Of a stretch of 64,000 nucleotides of DNA, positions 1 to 14,830 are shown piece by piece; the stretch's first letter is position 1, and each line of letters begins with the position of its first letter. The DNA lies in assembly GCA_029339505.1 (NCBI GenBank), contig JAQISU010000033.1:4291001-4355000 (forward strand), given 5' to 3'. The notes under the pieces are model-generated. The model was not told the origin of the DNA. It did no database searches and saw only the letters and a list, made by a program, of their open reading frames with translations. Both the position numbers and the translations under genes were made by a program. Source of the stretch: Unio delphinus. Taxonomy: Eukaryota > Mollusca > Bivalvia > Unionida > Unionidae.

Positions 1-479
1 TTCAAAAATAGAGTTTCATTACAAAATGTATAAGTTTTTATATTAAAAACAACAGCTTTGTTCTCTCACCAGAAATGATAACCACCCAATCAAAACAAAG
101 CTTCATATTCAAAGTTACCAAGACCCTAATAATTCTTTATTATGTATTAAAAACCCAATATGTTTTAATCATCATTACAATAGTTTTATAGAAAATGTCT
201 CTGCATACTTTATAAGAAAACCCATTCTAAACTAGCGTAACCAATATCGCAAAGTTTATAAACCATTGCTAACAACAAAATAAATATTAACAACATTGTT
301 GAATGTTTTTCAAATTGGAAATAACGTATATATATTTTAATAAGGGAATTTTTTCTTATATCACATGTTCTGTTAATCTGTTAATAAGATAAATATTATG
401 AATATTCAGTTAAAGATGTTAAATAATGTTTGTTTTGGGTAATTATATTATCCCCATTCTGTAAACAAGATTTGAACAA
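1..479. other. AT-rich stretch, no gene seen
   Basis: Seen: AT-rich sequence with short A and T runs and no sustained codon structure on either strand. I see no repeat that I can pair with another part of the window. It runs directly into the start of repeat family Rpt-A. Confidence 0.6.
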
Positions 480-827
480 TGAAGAAAATTCTTTCTGGGA
501 CTTTCCCGTGTTTGACGTCCACCATCGTTATACCGGACCATTTGTATGGTCTATCCTTTGCTGGAAAATGACATTGAATCAACACCACCATAACCACCAC
601 CACCAACAAACAACAACAATTATTTATTAAAAAGTTTAGTTTAAACCATATTTATTTGAGAAACTTTGTTTAATACAATTCCACCCATATGATTTGGGGG
701 ATTCGGTAGATATCTGAAACTTTTTAATAGTCTCACCAACAGTAAGAAGTAAGTATAACATAAGGTGCCGATGCCGGTACCAAAGGTTTTCCAGAAAATA
801 TGCATACATTCACATACAAAACAGACC

Positions 828-1214
<387 letters not shown>

Positions 1215-2135
1215 CATACAAAGCATAACAATGAATAGAAGAAACTATTTCATTGCTATTCAAATGGTTGTGAGTTCAGTCAATTAATTAAATCTCTTAG
1301 TGATACTAATAAACTTTTGCACAACCCATGCTATTTTTGTTTGTTTTGTACAGTTTGCCAGATAGTACTGTTTTCAGTAACAAGATTGGAAGGGTTTGTG
1401 TAGGATTTGATCTCTAAGATTAGATTAGTTCGCATTCCCCATTTTAACGCAGGACCAATACTTTGGATTTTGTTTCTATATCCGGTTGATAAAATCGTCC
1501 CATGCTTTATATTTCATTAGATTTCCCCTATTAATAGGATGCATTCCTTCCTAATACAGTCTAATACTAAGTTGTTTTTTTAAATATAATATCTGTTGTA
1601 ACGTTTAATAGCTTTGTCAACACATACCAACATTGACATAGGATACATGTGTTTATTATCTGATGTTCATTTTTTGGGACTAAGATTTTCGTTTTTCTTC
1701 CGATGATTTATATTTCTTTTTATTCTATTTAAAATATATTTATAGTTACTCAATCCCCAGTTTTAAACATTTGTTTATATATTGAGGCATCATGTGTGGT
1801 TTCCTCACCAGTTTTCAATTAGGAGAACGCTGATAAGGAGTGGTTTATTTACAATCTTGGTACTTTTAGAAATCATTCGTTGGCTTGTTTTAGATTACTT
1901 CCACTGTTTACTTATTCAGTCAAACCGTGCTGTTATTAATTACTCTTCATTTGAATTAAAACTACAGTTTTCACGGGTTTGCTCTTTCTTTTCCACATCC
2001 ATTATTTTCTAGTATTCCATAGTATTCGTTTACCAGCTTTCCATTGTCAAATTTTACCAACTTGTTTAATTAAATTCAAAATTTCTGTCCTTCTTTTACT
2101 CCCCAGTATTGTACCAAGTCTATGTTCAGTTGTAT

Positions 2136-2296
2136 TATTTTGTGTGTGTTACACATATTTATTGAGACTGGTTATTATTTTGTGTGTGTTACACATATTT
2201 ATGGAGACTGGTTATTATTTTGTGTGTGTTAAAAAATATTTATTGAGACTGGTTATTATTTTGTGTGTGTTACACATACTTATTGAGACTGGTTAT
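2136..2296. repeat. 40-bp tandem repeat, 4 copies
   Basis: Four near-identical 40-bp units (start TATTTTGTGTGTGTTACACA, end GAGACTGGTTAT). The third unit has TACACA changed to AAAAAA. It sits inside Rpt-A copy a and is absent from the other copies. Confidence 0.9.
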
Positions 2297-2560
2297 TCTT
2301 TTCTGTATAATGTTGTTTAGTTTCCTTTTACCTCTGCCCTATTAAGTGCTCTCGCTTTTTTAAATAGATAATATAATTTTTCAGAGAAATATTCGAGAAG
2401 CTATAATCGAATATACTACATGAAACAAACTCTGTGTCTATTGTTTTGTTAAAAAATGTATCAAGCCTGCATTCTTTCTTTTTTTCTTAATCGATAGTAT
2501 ACTTTAATTTACTAGGATTTAATTGTCTCAAGATAACGCTTATGGTAATGGGCATCTCTA

Positions 2561-2837
2561 TGTTCTCAAGCTAAATGAAGATAACGTACTTTGAATTGCA
2601 CCCCCACCCCACCCCACCCACCACCACCCCACACGCCCGATCGATAGTGAATAAAGACTTTTGGGGGTTATTTTATATTCCACTTGTTCTGGTGGCCTCG
2701 TTCTTCAGAAAAAAGTCAAACCGAATATAATTTTAAAGCATTTCAAAATGTGTCGAACTTGCAGGGGTCTGCTTAGACCATTTTGACTTTTTTATTTCCC
2801 ATTTACTTGTTTTAATAGCATATACTTTCAGAAAAAA
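2561..2837. other. No gene; C-rich tract at 2598-2637
   Basis: A strand-asymmetric run of CACCCC units (2598-2637) could form a G-quadruplex on the minus strand. The rest is featureless AT-rich sequence. Confidence 0.6.
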
Positions 2838-3024
2838 TGTATGTATGTATGTATGTATGTATGTATGTATGTATGTATGTATGTATGTATGTATGTATGT
2901 ATGTATGTATGTATGTATGTATGTATGTATGTATGTCTGTCTGTATGTATGTATGTATGTATGTATGTATGTATGTATGTATGTATGTATGTATGTATGT
3001 ATGTATGTATGTATGTATGTATGT
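2838..3024. repeat. (ATGT)n microsatellite
   Basis: About 187 bp of ATGT, broken once by a GTCTGTCTGT variant near 2934-2944, then a short GTGC-rich coda. It opens three overlapping artificial reading frames, none of which is a gene. Confidence 0.97.
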
Positions 3025-3222
3025 TGTGTGCGTGCGTGCGCGTGCGTACTTACGAATTTAAATATGACATATTTGCATTTCTTGCATCTGTTGGGTATTT
3101 CTATTGCTTTTGTTAGTTACTTATCTTAATATATTTCTGTGCTTAATTTTAAACAGTATCAAAACCAGTGCATATAAATATAACACACTGAAAATAAACA
3201 GCGTTGCATCTCTTATTCTTTT

Positions 3223-3370
3223 ATTAACGCTACGTTACCCGATAGCACACGCCTATACCGTTCACTGCCATATGACATCTGTGCTCGTGGGTTCTAATCT
3301 CGGACTCGGCCAATGTGGGTAGAAAAGCTTGGTCTAGCTTTCCATAGGCCTGTGGTTTTTACTGGTACGT
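3223..3370 (+). mobile_element. SINE-B, head fragment
   Basis: Matches by eye the head of the fuller copy at 50595-50831: a B-box-like GGGTTCTAATCTC, then CGGCCAATGT, GAGAAAG/AGCTT, and the GTGGTTTTTACTGG region. The 3' half is missing. It lies next to Rpt-A copy b. Confidence 0.5.
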
Positions 3371-3404
3371 ATAACAATGAATAAAAACTAATTAATTATG
3401 ATTC

Positions 3405-3640
3405 AAAAGGTTGAGTTCAGTTATAATTAAATCTCTTAGTCTTCAAACTATAATTTGCACAGTTATAATAAATGTGTATGTGTATTTGTTCTACAGTTAA
3501 AATTAAAGTTGACAAATAATAAAGTTTGGATCGTCTGAGCAAAAGGGAGTGTGTAGAGGATTTGATCTCTAAAATTCGAATATTTGGAACAGTCTAGAAG
3601 TGTTTTGCATACCCAATGTCACCTTAGGATCAATACATGT
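3405..3640 (+). repeat. Rpt-A, copy b (partial)
   Basis: Shares in order with 1262-1500 the GAGTTCAGT..AATTAAATCTCTTAGT block, TTGCACA, TTTGTTCTACAGTT and GTGTAGAGGATTTGATCTCTAA. Same orientation as copy a. Confidence 0.6.
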
Positions 3641-3777
3641 TATAGATGCAATACTCGTATATAAATCGTAATTTAAATTACTATAATTTGCTGTTAACAT
3701 ATCATGCATGATCTGCAACATTATATCACGAGCTATGGTGTAACATGGAGTAGGTTTTTCCCCAAGCGATTTTTCTT
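3641..3777. other. No gene seen
   Basis: AT-rich linker between Rpt-A copy b and the 27-bp minisatellite. Confidence 0.5.
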
Positions 3778-3998
3778 CGTTGAGCTGTATAATTTATTTT
3801 TCTTCGTTGAGCTGTATAATTTATTTATTTTCGTTGAGCTGTATAATTTATTTATTTTCGTTGAGCTGTATAATTTATTTATTTTCGTTGAGCTGTATAA
3901 TTTATTTATTTTCGTTGAGCTGTATAATTTATTTATTTTCGTTGAGCTGTATAATTTATTTATTTTCGTTGAGCTGTATAATTTATTTATTTTCGTTA
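3778..3998. repeat. 27-bp minisatellite, about 8 copies
   Basis: Units of 27 bp starting CGTTGAGCTGTATAATTTAT. The first two differ slightly (TTTTTCTT instead of TATTTATTTT). The unit is 9 codons long, so it keeps reading frames open on both strands. I read those frames as by-products: they encode only a low-complexity repeat and have no codon bias or conserved motif. Confidence 0.95.
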
Positions 3999-4200
3999 TG
4001 TTTGAATAATGCAAATTTCACGGCACTTTTTATTTCCTTAATCAATTTTACTGAGATGATTACACTTTCATATTCTGCTTTTTTACTTACGGGTCTATGT
4101 TTTGTGTTGTCGACAAATTTGAGATTATTTGTAAAATTCTTCTTTAATATTTTGGCATACTGTGTATTTTTGCTAAATTGGCACTATATTCTTGGAAACA

Positions 4201-4203
<3 letters not shown>

Positions 4204-4289
<86 letters not shown>
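4204..4289. repeat. (TC)n microsatellite
   Basis: About 86 bp of uninterrupted TC. Confidence 0.97.
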
Positions 4290-4294
<5 letters not shown>

Positions 4295-4449
4295 GACCTC
4301 ATAATTTTGTATGGTTGGATTTTCCTTTCCTCTACTCTTGTATGTTTAATATTTTCGAACATTAGCTTGATTTATTTCTCCATCTTTAATATCTTTTTCT
4401 AATTTACCAAATTGGTTACTTAATTTCACATTTGTTTTTAATTCTGACA

Positions 4450-4451
<2 letters not shown>

Positions 4452-4535
<84 letters not shown>
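4452..4535. repeat. (TA)n microsatellite
   Basis: About 84 bp of uninterrupted TA. Confidence 0.97.
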
Positions 4536-4536
<1 letters not shown>

Positions 4537-4847
4537 CGGGCACACCAATATGAAGGTATTTGTTTGTGTTTATATGCAGTCCTTTTGTCGTAGGTTAATA
4601 CGTTAGTATTATAATTTTTTAATTAGCAGCAGGTCAACTTCTACATTTGTACAATATTTTAAACATAAAATTTAGTCAATATTTTGACTTTACATTTCTA
4701 ACATCAATTAGAACGTCGCATTCAACCTACATTTAGTTTTAATTACAGAATTATGGCTAATTGCAGAAATCTCACATATCATTACATATGCGTTCATCCG
4801 ATTCATAATCGCATATATGGTTGGACGATAGTTGTTGTTTTTTTTAA

Positions 4848-5030
4848 ATCCTGAGGCTAAGATTAATTAATGCACATTAAGTACAGGATAGTACCTGACA
4901 TGCAATAAGATACTAATTGTGAATAGAACTCATGTCTGACCAGTTAGTCCTAAATAAAGCCCTGACACTTCTATTCATAAGACCGGACATCAAAGAGACT
5001 GGACATCAGGCACTAAGGCTAAGATCAACT
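4848..5030 (+). repeat. Rpt-B repeat, copy 1
   Basis: Shares the CCTGAGGCTAAGATTA start, a (T)ACAGGATA..GACATG middle and AATAGAACTC(A/G)TGTC with 19458-19580 (same strand) and 11612-11795 (opposite strand). An upstream block (TTATGGCTAATTGCAGAA near 4750) is also shared with 19160-19400. The B-box-like AGAACTCATGTC makes a degenerate SINE possible. No protein. Confidence 0.5.
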
Positions 5031-5040
5031 CAAAATTATA

Positions 5041-5829
5041 GAACATGAACTACAACAAATCTACATCAGGCAATTAAGTATAAAAATAACTAATACGACA
5101 AGTATACATTAAATAAAACTACATAAAATGTCAGAAGAAATAAAAATGTTACGAATCTTTAAGAACTAAAAACTTTATTTCAAATAAATATTTTATTACA
5201 TATTGACAATGAAAACCCAAACAGAACGGATCCTTTGAGAAAGCATCAAGATTTGCCAATAAATCAACCCTAAAAAAATTCTCCTAACAGTGAAAATAGA
5301 ATGAGCCACTCAACTCCCTCATGAATATATGAGAAGGGGTGAAAGCTTGATATACTTTCTCTTGTTAAGACGCAAGAGGAAATGAAAATATCCACATGCA
5401 TATCCTAAAATTAAATGAATACAAATAATTGGGAAGATTAAAAACTGTTTACATGACAGAACAGATCTGTAGTCACTTATAGAATGTCTTAAACAAGGCA
5501 AACCTACTTAAATATGAAAACATTGTTATATAATTTTGTTTCGGTGGTTGGTGGGTGAGGAGGGAATATATCTTAATAATCCATATAATAGAGAAAAAAA
5601 AAGAAGACTGCCTGATAAATGTGTTTTCAAAGGCATTTGACGCAAATGACCGTGTTAGTCATTATTATTTGGGAATCCTATGTTAAATGCAGAAAACACT
5701 CAAATATGTCTTGCTGGGTAAAGTTATATTAGCACGACTAATATATTTAATTAATTGACCACTAAATTAAGACACACATAAAACAAGAAAATTCAATTCT
5801 CAAGCAAAGATGGCGTGTTATTTCCAAAT
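5041..5829. other. No gene seen
   Basis: AT-rich sequence between Rpt-B and the inverted duplication. Nothing codon-like, and no repeat I can pair. Confidence 0.55.
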
Positions 5830-5964
5830 AGAGAATATAGATTTAAACCATTGCTAGTAATCAACGCCTTACAATTTCATTTATCATTTAAACTAAATAA
5901 TATTTTAACCATTTAAATGGAGTTACAATTGGGATTAAATTATACAAGTATAAAAATCTTGATT

Positions 5965-7137
<1,173 letters not shown>

Positions 7138-7190
7138 TTAACTTAGTTATATTTCTGGTGAAAGATTCACTGCAACTACTAGGATAGCGA

Positions 7191-7234
7191 TATGTAACTG
7201 CAATGTAACTGTAATGTAACTGTAATGTAACTGT
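7191..7234. repeat. 11-bp tandem repeat in leader of left RBBP4-like gene
   Basis: Four units of TGTAACTG(T/C)AA between the TATA box and the start codon. The sister gene has a single related GTAACAATA here, so the array expanded after duplication. Confidence 0.7.
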
Positions 7235-7345
7235 CTTTTATACTATCCCCTCTTGCATGTCCTTATTCATTATTCGGTAAAGAAACCAATTAGACATCAA
7301 ACTGACCAATAGTACGTCATTTCAAAGCGGGATTAGCGGATTTGC
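7235..7345 (-). promoter_or_regulatory. Core promoter of left RBBP4-like gene
   Basis: Minus-strand TATAAAAG (7235-7242) lies about 130 bp before the start codon. Two CCAAT motifs on the plus strand (7286-7290, 7306-7310) lie 45-70 bp further upstream. TATA, the CCAAT pair and the GTCAGTTTGATGTCTAATTG block are all conserved in the sister gene, so they were present in the duplicated unit. Confidence 0.65.
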
Positions 7346-7480
7346 TTTCTTGCACACGCCATAGGTCAGATTAATCACGCCCCATTATTTGACATCCGGC
7401 ATGAATTGATTTCCAGCGGTAAACATACCGGTATAATTAACTATTACAAATAGTTTCCAAATTCTATCTATATTAATGTG

Positions 7481-7546
7481 AAACCTTAATAATAATAATA
7501 AAAATAATAACAATAATAATAGTTATATAATAACAATAATACTAAT

Positions 7547-7591
<45 letters not shown>

Positions 7592-7592
7592 G
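7481..7592. repeat. (AAT)n microsatellite, interrupted
   Basis: AAT units with AAC and ATAT interruptions, then a clean run of about 40 bp. It mirrors (ATT)n at 20219-20270 on the 5' side of the sister gene. Confidence 0.9.
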
Positions 7593-7805
7593 TTGTTGCG
7601 TACTGTTCTCACATTAATGTATCTGAGAGCATTGACATATTTGGAACAAATTCGTCACCACTGTTTTGAATTATATTGATATATTTAATTCATTTAAGAG
7701 ACGGAAGAAAATCAAACATATTGGGGTTGTTTGGATTTCACGATATTTTGGATGGAATATTTTTATACAAAAGTAATACTTTCTTTCACATACACAAACA
7801 CGGGG

Positions 7806-7856
<51 letters not shown>

Positions 7857-8267
7857 CACATGTGCGTGCAAGCGCGTGCATGCACGTGCAAACAAAGACG
7901 AACGCACTTCATTTGGAACATGATGCCATTGTTCTCTCTACATTTGGAGTAAATTCGGTCATGTTTTTTTTAAAAAAAATATGCGTTTGACTTGCTGACA
8001 GTCTTAGGTCACAATTCAGATAAAAAATAATGGAAAATGCAAAGTTAAATTGTATCCTCTCATAGAAACTTAACAAAGAACGAAAATTGTTGCTTCTTGA
8101 CCTGTTGGACATACTTAAACTTGCAGGTTTATCGGTTCTAATTAAGTATCATATTTTAGTTTTGTTAATGTTCGGCGGATATGCTTTACCCCATGTTGGG
8201 ATGAAACTATTCCAGATTTTGAGTGAGGGATTTGGGGAGGCATTTTATCGTTTCTTTTTAATTACTC

Positions 8268-8272
<5 letters not shown>
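7593..8272. other. No gene; contains (AC)n at 7812-7853
   Basis: A 42-bp AC run is followed by a GTGCGTGCAAGCGCGTGCAT alternating purine-pyrimidine coda that could adopt Z-DNA. The rest is AT-rich with no coding pattern. Confidence 0.6.

Positions 8273-8343
<71 letters not shown>
8273..8343. repeat. (GA)n microsatellite
   Basis: About 70 bp of uninterrupted GA. Confidence 0.97.
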
Positions 8344-8347
<4 letters not shown>

Positions 8348-8759
8348 TTGGAATCCACGAAAGGAGGTAGAAATGATCCCCGATCAATTTGCTCCCAGTG
8401 ACTTTACCTCTTTCTCAGCCTTGATCGTGCAACCCCCCCCCTTTCAATAATTATATATTGACAAATATTTAAGCATTTAATATTTATTAAATTTATACAC
8501 TATATTTAGGACACGTGGACACACACACACAGCAATTATAATCACATAACTATAGGCCTAAACGCGTTCAAATATCAACAACAACAAAAATACGTTTCTT
8601 AATGTTTTCAAAATTGCAGAAAAGAGTGTGTTGCTTTAGTAAGGAAGTCAATTTCCTTATCTTATGACTTCTGTAAATATTTCCATGACAAATAAATACT
8701 TTGTATATTCATCTTTATATACTACCGCACCCAATTTATATGTATGATTTTAAAACTGG
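8344..8759. other. No gene seen
   Basis: AT-rich sequence with a short C run near 8431 and a short CA run near 8520. No coding signal. Confidence 0.55.
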
Positions 8760-9608
8760 GGATACGTTTTAATTTCTTTAGCTTTTCCCGTGATATCCTC
8801 CAGCAGTTGACACTAGTCTATCATGTTCAGAAAAATGGCGTTGAACCACAGCAACAACAGCAACAATTTGTTGTATTAATCAGTTTAGCTTTGTGTGTTT
8901 GTTTTTCATCCGGTAAATTAAAACTACATTAGCATTATATTCCATTAGTGGTTCTTTATTTACTCCATAATACAATCTATAATTCTATATCATCTTATAC
9001 GATTGTAGTTTTCAATACGTACATCCAATGTTGACGAAGAACATGTATATTTATTATGTGTTGAGGGAAGGGGCAGATTTTCTCTTCCAAATATTGATAT
9101 ATCTTTAAGTTTGTTTAATATTCTTTTATTGTTGTTTCCATGGTATTTTTATCTTAAGGTATGCCCAAACATTTGACTAGATTTATATCAAGGCATGAAG
9201 GTTTTCTCTCCAGTTTCCAAACTGGAGATTCTCTTTTAGGAGTGGTTTATCTGAGATTCAAATTCTTAACCAACCCATTTTCTGGGAGTGGGGTTGGGGG
9301 GTTGGTTGAGGTTGGTTCCGCTCTTTAATTTATACCGGTCAAAACGCCATGTTCTGTCTTTTTTTTGAATGTATTCTCTTAGTTTTTGTATGAACTAGCT
9401 TTTCCTTACCCGCTTGAAAAATCGTTAAAATTACGTAATCCTAATCACACGCACACACACCCCCTTACCCACTTGTATCGTCATTATTATCAATTATTCT
9501 AATCAATACTTTCTCAAGCTATTCCATCATCATAATCAGTTTACCAAATTGTTTAATTAAATTCGCAATTTCTTTCTTATGCATATAATTAGAATAAGTG
9601 CATACATT
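8760..9608 (+). repeat. Rpt-A, copy d (diverged)
   Basis: Blocks resemble copy a in the same order: TTTCCCGTGATATCC..AAAAATGGCGTTGAACCA (8785-8850) against 495-580; GGCATGAAGGTTTTCTCTCC..TAGGAGTGGTTTAT (9194-9250) against 1785-1845; TTTACCAAATTGTTTAATTA (9540-9560) against 2050-2075. Divergence is high. Confidence 0.45.
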
Positions 9609-9676
9609 TAATCGTGGCCCTGTTTTAGGCAATCGTGGCCCTGTTTTAGGCAATCGTGGCCCTGTTTTAGGTAATC
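9609..9676. repeat. 21-bp tandem repeat, 3 copies
   Basis: Three copies of AATCGTGGCCCTGTTTTAGGC, nearly identical. Confidence 0.9.
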
Positions 9677-9773
9677 GTTGTACAGCTCCTACTCTCAACG
9701 TAAAATGTAAAATCTAGTTTCAAATGTCTTCAGCAGATCAGTTGTCGGAATTTTCAAGCGGGACTCAATGATG

Positions 9774-9774
<1 letters not shown>

Positions 9775-9849
<75 letters not shown>
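9775..9849. repeat. (TA)n microsatellite
   Basis: 75 bp of uninterrupted TA. Confidence 0.97.
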
Positions 9850-9851
<2 letters not shown>

Positions 9852-11235
9852 TCATCTGACATCAGAATTGTGTAGTTTCAGCTACCTTTGTTGAAAAATA
9901 AAAACTTCATTTAGCCTCTTGATGTTTGTATGTGTCATTATTCATCATTTATCAAATCTGATTTGAGATTTTTATTTTTCAATTCTGTGCATAGGGTCAC
10001 GAATAAAAGTATTAACTAAACAGTGGGGGTGGGGTGGGGGCTGTGCAATTCCTTCAGATCTTGAGTGATTATAAATTTATTCTGATTGTTTCGGATGGTC
10101 TCTCATTTTTCGCGCTTGATGTTTATCTGTCGTTTGCTTTTTTGTCTAGCCATTGTCTAACTAGCTTTCCGATTTCAAATATGTTTATATTTCATTTCTC
10201 TTTTCTAATCAATGAACATCTGTTTTATTTTCTGGAAATTTACTATGGAACTGACCAGTCAGTCATCACGTTTATTGAGACATTTCTTATGTTATTTGTT
10301 GAGGAGGAGGAGCTGTGTTTTTTTTTCTTCAGAGTTGGGTAGATTTGTGTGTTTCTCATTATTCCTTCCTGGTATTTTTCTCCTTGGCTTTCACTTCGAA
10401 GTTTCTCACGAAAAATGGAATACTCTTTGTTTTAGGATTCTGACTTTCTGACCCATCTCTCTCTGAACATTCCACGCAAGTCACTGATAAAACCAGTCGG
10501 TTACAGTATTTATTTAATAGGGAGATTATGGGAGATAATTACAAACAGTACGGATGGACTGGGAGCTGAATTTGTTATTCTGTAACTAATATTGGTTAGT
10601 TCTTATGTGCAGAAAAAGAAAAATGACGAGGAAAATACACAAAAGATAAATAGGATTGAGAGCACATGGAAAGACAGAAAAACGTCGTCATAAATGTTAC
10701 TAGCCAAACCCCAAAAACAAAGCCTGTCACAACAAAAGACTTTCTTAAATTGAATGTTTTCTTAAACAACATGCAGAAATAAAAGAATGTTAAAAATTAA
10801 AACAATCTGAAGTTAATTTTTTTAATTATTTTTTTTACATGAACATAGATCTGAGAAAACTAACACATATACGAAAGTCGAGATGGCCGAAATCGGTACA
10901 GAACAGTGCTTAAGGCAACTTATAATAAATGTAACAAGACAGACAGAGATTAGACAGCACATATAAGAAATGCAAAGATATCCAATTAGTATTCCGCAGA
11001 ATTTTTGTTTGGGAGAGATATGAATTGGGCAATTATACAGATTAGCATTGCATATTATATTTCTACTGAATATGAATGTAATTATTAGTCATGACTAGGC
11101 TTTTAGAATCCGTAATATAAGTGTGCATGTGTACGTGTGTGTGTTGTTTGCTTTTTTGTATAAATAAGACCCGTGAAAATCAAAAGAACTACATATTAAC
11201 ATCGACATATTATTTTCACGCCTAAACATATTAGT
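9850..11235. other. No gene seen
   Basis: A G-rich run (10023-10040), a weakly Rpt-A-like stretch near 10070-10200 and a GGGAGATAATTAC motif near 10531. A 102-residue open frame at 10034-10342 is low-complexity, hydrophobic translation of AT-rich DNA and I do not call it. Confidence 0.5.
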
Positions 11236-11372
11236 CAGGGTTGGTGTCACTCGGTGCGGTACTCATGGTGTCATCCCATGCACCTCCTTTCTATCATTTT
11301 GGTGTCACTACCTCTGATATTGTGACCCGTTGCGGTCAGCAATCACCGCAACGTGACGCTACTGATACACTG
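11236..11372. mobile_element. GC-rich transposon-end-like sequence
   Basis: A patch much richer in GC than its surroundings. GGTGTCACTCGGTGCGGT at the left is met by a diverged reverse complement (CACCGCAACGTGACGC) at the right, with GGTGTCA repeated in between. I have the impression of a widespread animal DNA-transposon terminus with this GGTGTCACCCGGTGCGG style, but cannot name the family with confidence. Confidence 0.35.
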
Positions 11373-11611
11373 TTCTCCCATTCCTGATCAATGGAATCTT
11401 TATCTTGAAATGATTAATTTGCAATTATAACTATTTCCTAATATATTCGCCCTCTTTTTTGTAAATTTATAAACAAAAATATTTAACTGAAATACAGTTT
11501 TTGCAGTCAAGTGCAATTTCAAAAATACTTCTGATTTATTGTTTACTTTATTTAATATATAATTGTATTGTTCCGTTTGTTTCTACATAATACTAAAACC
11601 CGTAATAGAAC

Positions 11612-11795
11612 GGTTTTAGTTGATCTTAATCTCAGGGCGTGATGGTCCGACATTTAATTTGCGGTCGGAAGACTCCAAGGCCTTTGATCAAGGCTTAAAC
11701 TCGGATGATATGAGTTCTACTCACAATCGGTCCTTTTCACCGGTCTATGTGATATCCTTAGTAGATACGATTTAACTAATCATGGCCTCAGGATA
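11612..11795 (-). repeat. Rpt-B, copy 2
   Basis: The reverse complement reads CCTGAGGCCATGATTAG..AAGGATATCACATAG..GAGTAGAACTCATATC, matching copies 1 and 3. Confidence 0.5.
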
Positions 11796-12667
<872 letters not shown>

Positions 12668-12896
12668 CAGTTTTAAAAAAAATTATAAAATAGGGTTTAA
12701 TGCGTGTGTTATATTGCATCATACTATCATTTTTTTTCAGAAAATTAAAGTATGCTATCCATTACGGCAAGAAATAAAAGTAAGTATGCTTGTTTCATCT
12801 TTTGAAAACAAAACACTAGAAACAAAACGCTGGAAACAGAGTTTAATTGATGTACCATATTGGAGTATACCTCATGAATAAATAAATGAGGGTAAG

Positions 12897-12984
<88 letters not shown>
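12668..12984. repeat. Duplicated block, short copy
   Basis: Three modules in order: a 73-bp module (12668-12740), a ~130-bp module (12747-12877) and a GAGGGTAAGTAAT(CT)n(AT)n module. The same three recur nearly identical at 13016-13952, separated there by about 290 and 330 bp of extra sequence. Either this copy lost both spacers or the other gained them. Confidence 0.8.
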
Positions 12985-12986
<2 letters not shown>

Positions 12987-13015
12987 TCTATATATATATG
13001 CTCTATAAATATATA

Positions 13016-13860
13016 TAGTTTTAAAAAAAATTATAAAATAGGGTTTAATGCGTGTGTTATATTGCATCATACTATCATTTTTTTTTCAGAATCATATTTA
13101 TATAAGTAAAAGATAGAAATAGACGATGCAAAGGCAAATGAAAAAAAAACAGCAACATATTATAAGAAATAACCAATGGGAAGAAACATTTTTTAATACA
13201 CACCTAAATGTCAAAAGCGGAGAGAAAAAGTAAGAAATAAAAAAAATTAAAATTTAAGTAAACAACTTGGTACAATTGACAAGACTTACGGACTGCTAGA
13301 CAAAGATAAGCAGCTTGCTAATATAATTTTGCCCATTAACATAAGCGATATCATGAGCAAATTAAATACTAGTATATTAAATTATACTATCCATTATGGC
13401 AAGAAATAAAAGTAAGTATGCTTGTTTCATCTTTTGAAAACAAAACACTAGAAACAAAACGCTGGAAACAGAGTTTAATTGATGTACCATATTGGAGTAT
13501 ACCTCATGAAAAATTATATTATCTAAAACGAGAGAACGAGATAGAGCAGAGGCAAAGGGAAATTAAAACAACACTATACAGAAAAGAATAACCAGTATCA
13601 ATAAAAAATTACAAGGCAACGACATAGTACAATATTGCGAGAAGAAAGAAAACAAAAACAACAGAAAATACAGGATTAAGTCAAAGATGTGGTAAAATTT
13701 AACAATGATAATTAAAAGGCTGAAGAACCAATAAAAGAGAATTTTAGAAAAGAATGATAACAGGAAAGAAAAAAGCAAATCCATTAAAAATTCAGTTTTA
13801 ACTCAAAGGAAGAGCAAATAAGAAATGGACGTTTTGATTGAATAAATAAATGAGGGTAAG

Positions 13861-13952
<92 letters not shown>
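13016..13952. repeat. Duplicated block, long copy
   Basis: Carries the same modules as 12668-12984 at 13016-13089, 13378-13509 and 13842-13952. The middle module is also a reverse-strand match to about 2385-2510, placing the block within Rpt-A copy c. Confidence 0.8.
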
Positions 13953-13964
13953 TATTTTTTTTTG

Positions 13965-14830
13965 AAAACTGGCGAGGAAGCCACGATGGCCTCAAACCTT
14001 CAATGCTCATAGGTACTGATTAACTATAAATATATTTTAAATAGAATAAAAAAAATATAAATTTTCATAAGAAAAAAAGAAAATCATATCCCCCAAACAA
14101 TAAACTGCACATAATCAACGCATAAAGCTACAGTCAACATTACATTAGTATCTGTTGAAATTACAGGCCTATTTAAAGTCACAACAGATGTTATAGAAAA
14201 GTTAGTATCAGACTGTATTAGGACGGAATACGTCATATTAATAGCGAAAATCTAATGAAAGATAAAGCAACGGGAGGATTTAATCAACCGGATATACAAC
14301 TAAAATCCAAAGTAAATTAGGAACGCGAAAAATCATATCTTAGAGATCAAATCCTATACACACTTCATTTAGCTATTAGCACTAGAACACTATTATTTGG
14401 CAACCCTATGTTAACATTACAAAACAACACAAATAATTTTAGCTGTGCATAATTATAATAGGATGACCAAGGGATTTAATTATTTGGGTGAACTTACAGC
14501 CATTTTAATCGCAATTAATAAGTTCTTATTCCTTTTCATCTTTTGTATGTAAGTGTATGCATAATTTCTGTAAAGTTGTTGATACCGGCATTGAGATATT
14601 TAATGTTATACTTTCCTGATATTGTTGGGGAGGTGGCGTTAGTAAGCGTATGCTTTCTATTGAATCCCCCAAATCATACGCGTGTAATTGCATCAAACAA
14701 AGTTTCTCTTATAATAATGGTGGTAGTGATGTTGATTCAATGTCATTTTCCACCACAAGATAGACCATAAGAATGGTCCGATATAACTGGTATAGGATAA
14801 ATTACGGGAAAGTCCCGGTAGCAACATTCC
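13965..14830 (-). repeat. Rpt-A, copy c (inverted relative to copy a)
   Basis: The reverse complement follows copy a from GGGACTTTCCCG (near 14810) through TTCAATGTCATT, AGTTTCTCTTA, the GCATACACTTACATACAAAA block and TAGGATTTGATCTCTAA to GTTTCCTCGCCAGTTTTC (near 13970). It lacks the SINE present in copy a. Confidence 0.65.

Noticed and set aside
2837..3129. Three overlapping open frames of about 74-94 codons
   Set aside because: They translate the (ATGT)n microsatellite in each of its frames; pure repeat, no gene.
3704..4304. Long frames on both strands over the 27-bp minisatellite and (TC)n
   Set aside because: The unit is a multiple of three so any stop-free unit stays open. No motif, start context or bias supports a protein.
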